This document shows, in pieces, positions 4,860-5,282 of a DNA stretch of 5,282 nucleotides. Location: assembly GCF_042434745.1 (NCBI RefSeq), contig NZ_JBHLSS010000005.1; one strand, 5' to 3'. The notes under the pieces were generated by a model. The model worked only from the letters and a program-made list of their open reading frames with translations. It made no database searches and was not told where the DNA came from. The translations under genes were made by a program, and so were the position numbers. This stretch comes from Azotobacter paspali. Lineage in GTDB: Bacteria; Pseudomonadota; Gammaproteobacteria; Pseudomonadales; Pseudomonadaceae. Every line of letters begins with the position of its first letter. Positions within the stretch are counted from its first letter, which is position 1.

Positions 4860-5075
4860 ATGTCCTACGACAACCCCAGTCACAAACGTGACCAGATCAT
4901 CAAGACCCGCTGGAGGCGCGACGAAATCCGAGAGCTTCGCCGGGAGGCGGCCATGGCCGGCATGCAGCTGGCCACCTACCTGCGCGAGCTATCGCAAGCC
5001 GCCCGCTCCATGGGGGCAGCTCAATACATCCGCGAGCAGAACGGCCTCGATGAACAACAGCGTACGACGGCCTGA
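4860..5075 (+). CDS. Small basic protein, ribbon-helix-helix-like
   Basis: Predicted 71 residues. IIKTRWRRDEIRELRREAAMAG followed by MQLATYLREL has the strand, helix A, Gly-containing turn and helix B pattern of ribbon-helix-helix DNA-binding proteins of the Arc/MobC kind, at residues 13-47. The N-terminal half is strongly basic. The ATG has AAGGA (4848-4852) with a 7-nt spacer. It follows cro after 25 nt in the same operon, in the place where lambda has cII, so a regulatory role is plausible. Relation to CII itself is not supported, since CII is a helix-turn-helix protein. Fold assignment is by pattern only. Confidence 0.75.
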   Translation: MSYDNPSHKRDQIIKTRWRRDEIRELRREAAMAGMQLATYLRELSQAARSMGAAQYIREQNGLDEQQRTTA

Positions 5076-5095
5076 AGGCCCTATGTGGGGGCCAA

Positions 5096-5282
5096 ATGTC
5101 CGAGATCACGGTGTTCGAGATGCTTGCGCCAGAGGCCCAGGCAGAAGTGATGGCGTTGGCCAAGGACCTTGGGTGGGCCTTGGAAGACGCAGCAATTGAA
5201 TACCTGCGAGTCGGCCGCTCTATGGCGACGGTTCGCAGCCTTGAGCAGATGAGGCGCAAGGCGCCAGTGCTCAATTTGGCGG
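5096..5282 (+). CDS. Unidentified small protein, possibly a second ribbon-helix-helix (truncated by window edge)
   Basis: The first 62 codons are visible and the frame is open at the right edge. The protein starts MSEITVFEMLAPEAQAEVMA. A short strand (ITVFEML), helix (PEAQAEVMALAKDLG) and second helix (ALEDAAIEYLRVG) again follow a ribbon-helix-helix order, then a basic helix with SLEQMRRK. The ATG at 5096 is preceded by GGGGG, a weak but usable ribosome-binding site, 20 nt after the previous stop. It is probably the third gene of the rightward operon. A purely helical protein is the alternative. Confidence 0.55.
   Translation, partial: MSEITVFEMLAPEAQAEVMALAKDLGWALEDAAIEYLRVGRSMATVRSLEQMRRKAPVLNLA

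Noticed and set aside
4900..5274. Minus-strand frame of 124 codons over the rightward operon
   Set aside because: Antisense to two plus-strand genes that have ribosome-binding sites and operon spacing; its product has no recognisable character.
1..5282. tRNA or other RNA genes, CRISPR arrays, insertion sequences, attachment sites
   Set aside because: Looked for on both strands; no clover-leaf, regularly spaced repeat array, transposase or integrase was seen.

Overview
The window looks like the immunity and early-control region of a lambdoid-type temperate phage or prophage, most likely in a Pseudomonas or close relative. The reasons are a divergent CI-type repressor and Cro pair, a DUF2303 (YfdQ-like) early phage protein, a small protein resembling the mainly pseudomonad DUF1654 family, a near-perfect gammaproteobacterial LexA box, and GC-rich codon use in the phage-core genes. 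Assignments rest on reading the sequence and on remembered family features; no database search was run.

Layout, left to right. Positions 1-1322 hold a leftward (minus-strand) early operon: a gene cut by the left edge, a DUF2303 protein (131-952) and a 113-residue unknown protein (981-1322). It appears to be driven by a leftward promoter at about 1676-1705, which would give a leader of about 350 nt containing a boxA-like sequence and several hairpins. Divergent from this promoter is a plus-strand DUF1654-like gene (1807-2121) behind a LexA box. It ends at a strong two-way terminator (2150-2174). From the right, a minus-strand series runs from the CI repressor (4508 to 3597) through a membrane-anchored OB-fold protein and two small membrane proteins that overlap by ATGA, ending at the same terminator. 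This is the position of the lambda rex genes, so these are candidate lysogenic-conversion or exclusion genes. Rightward from the CI-Cro intergenic region come cro (4595-4834), a ribbon-helix-helix-like protein (4860-5075), and a second small protein that runs off the right edge.

The most informative signal is a set of five 13-bp operator-like sites of form GWAC-N5-GWAC. Three are at the cI/cro junction (4502, 4535, 4559) and two are nearly 3 kb away at the leftward promoter (1681, 1706). They match the layout of lambda OR and OL, and imply that one repressor controls both early operons while leaving the 1.8-3.5 kb block between them under other control (SOS for the DUF1654-like gene, lysogenic expression for the rex-position genes). 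The repressor has the Ser-Lys dyad of S24 autoproteases, but Leu-Gly where Ala-Gly is usual. A LexA-controlled neighbour could therefore matter for induction. That last link is a hypothesis.
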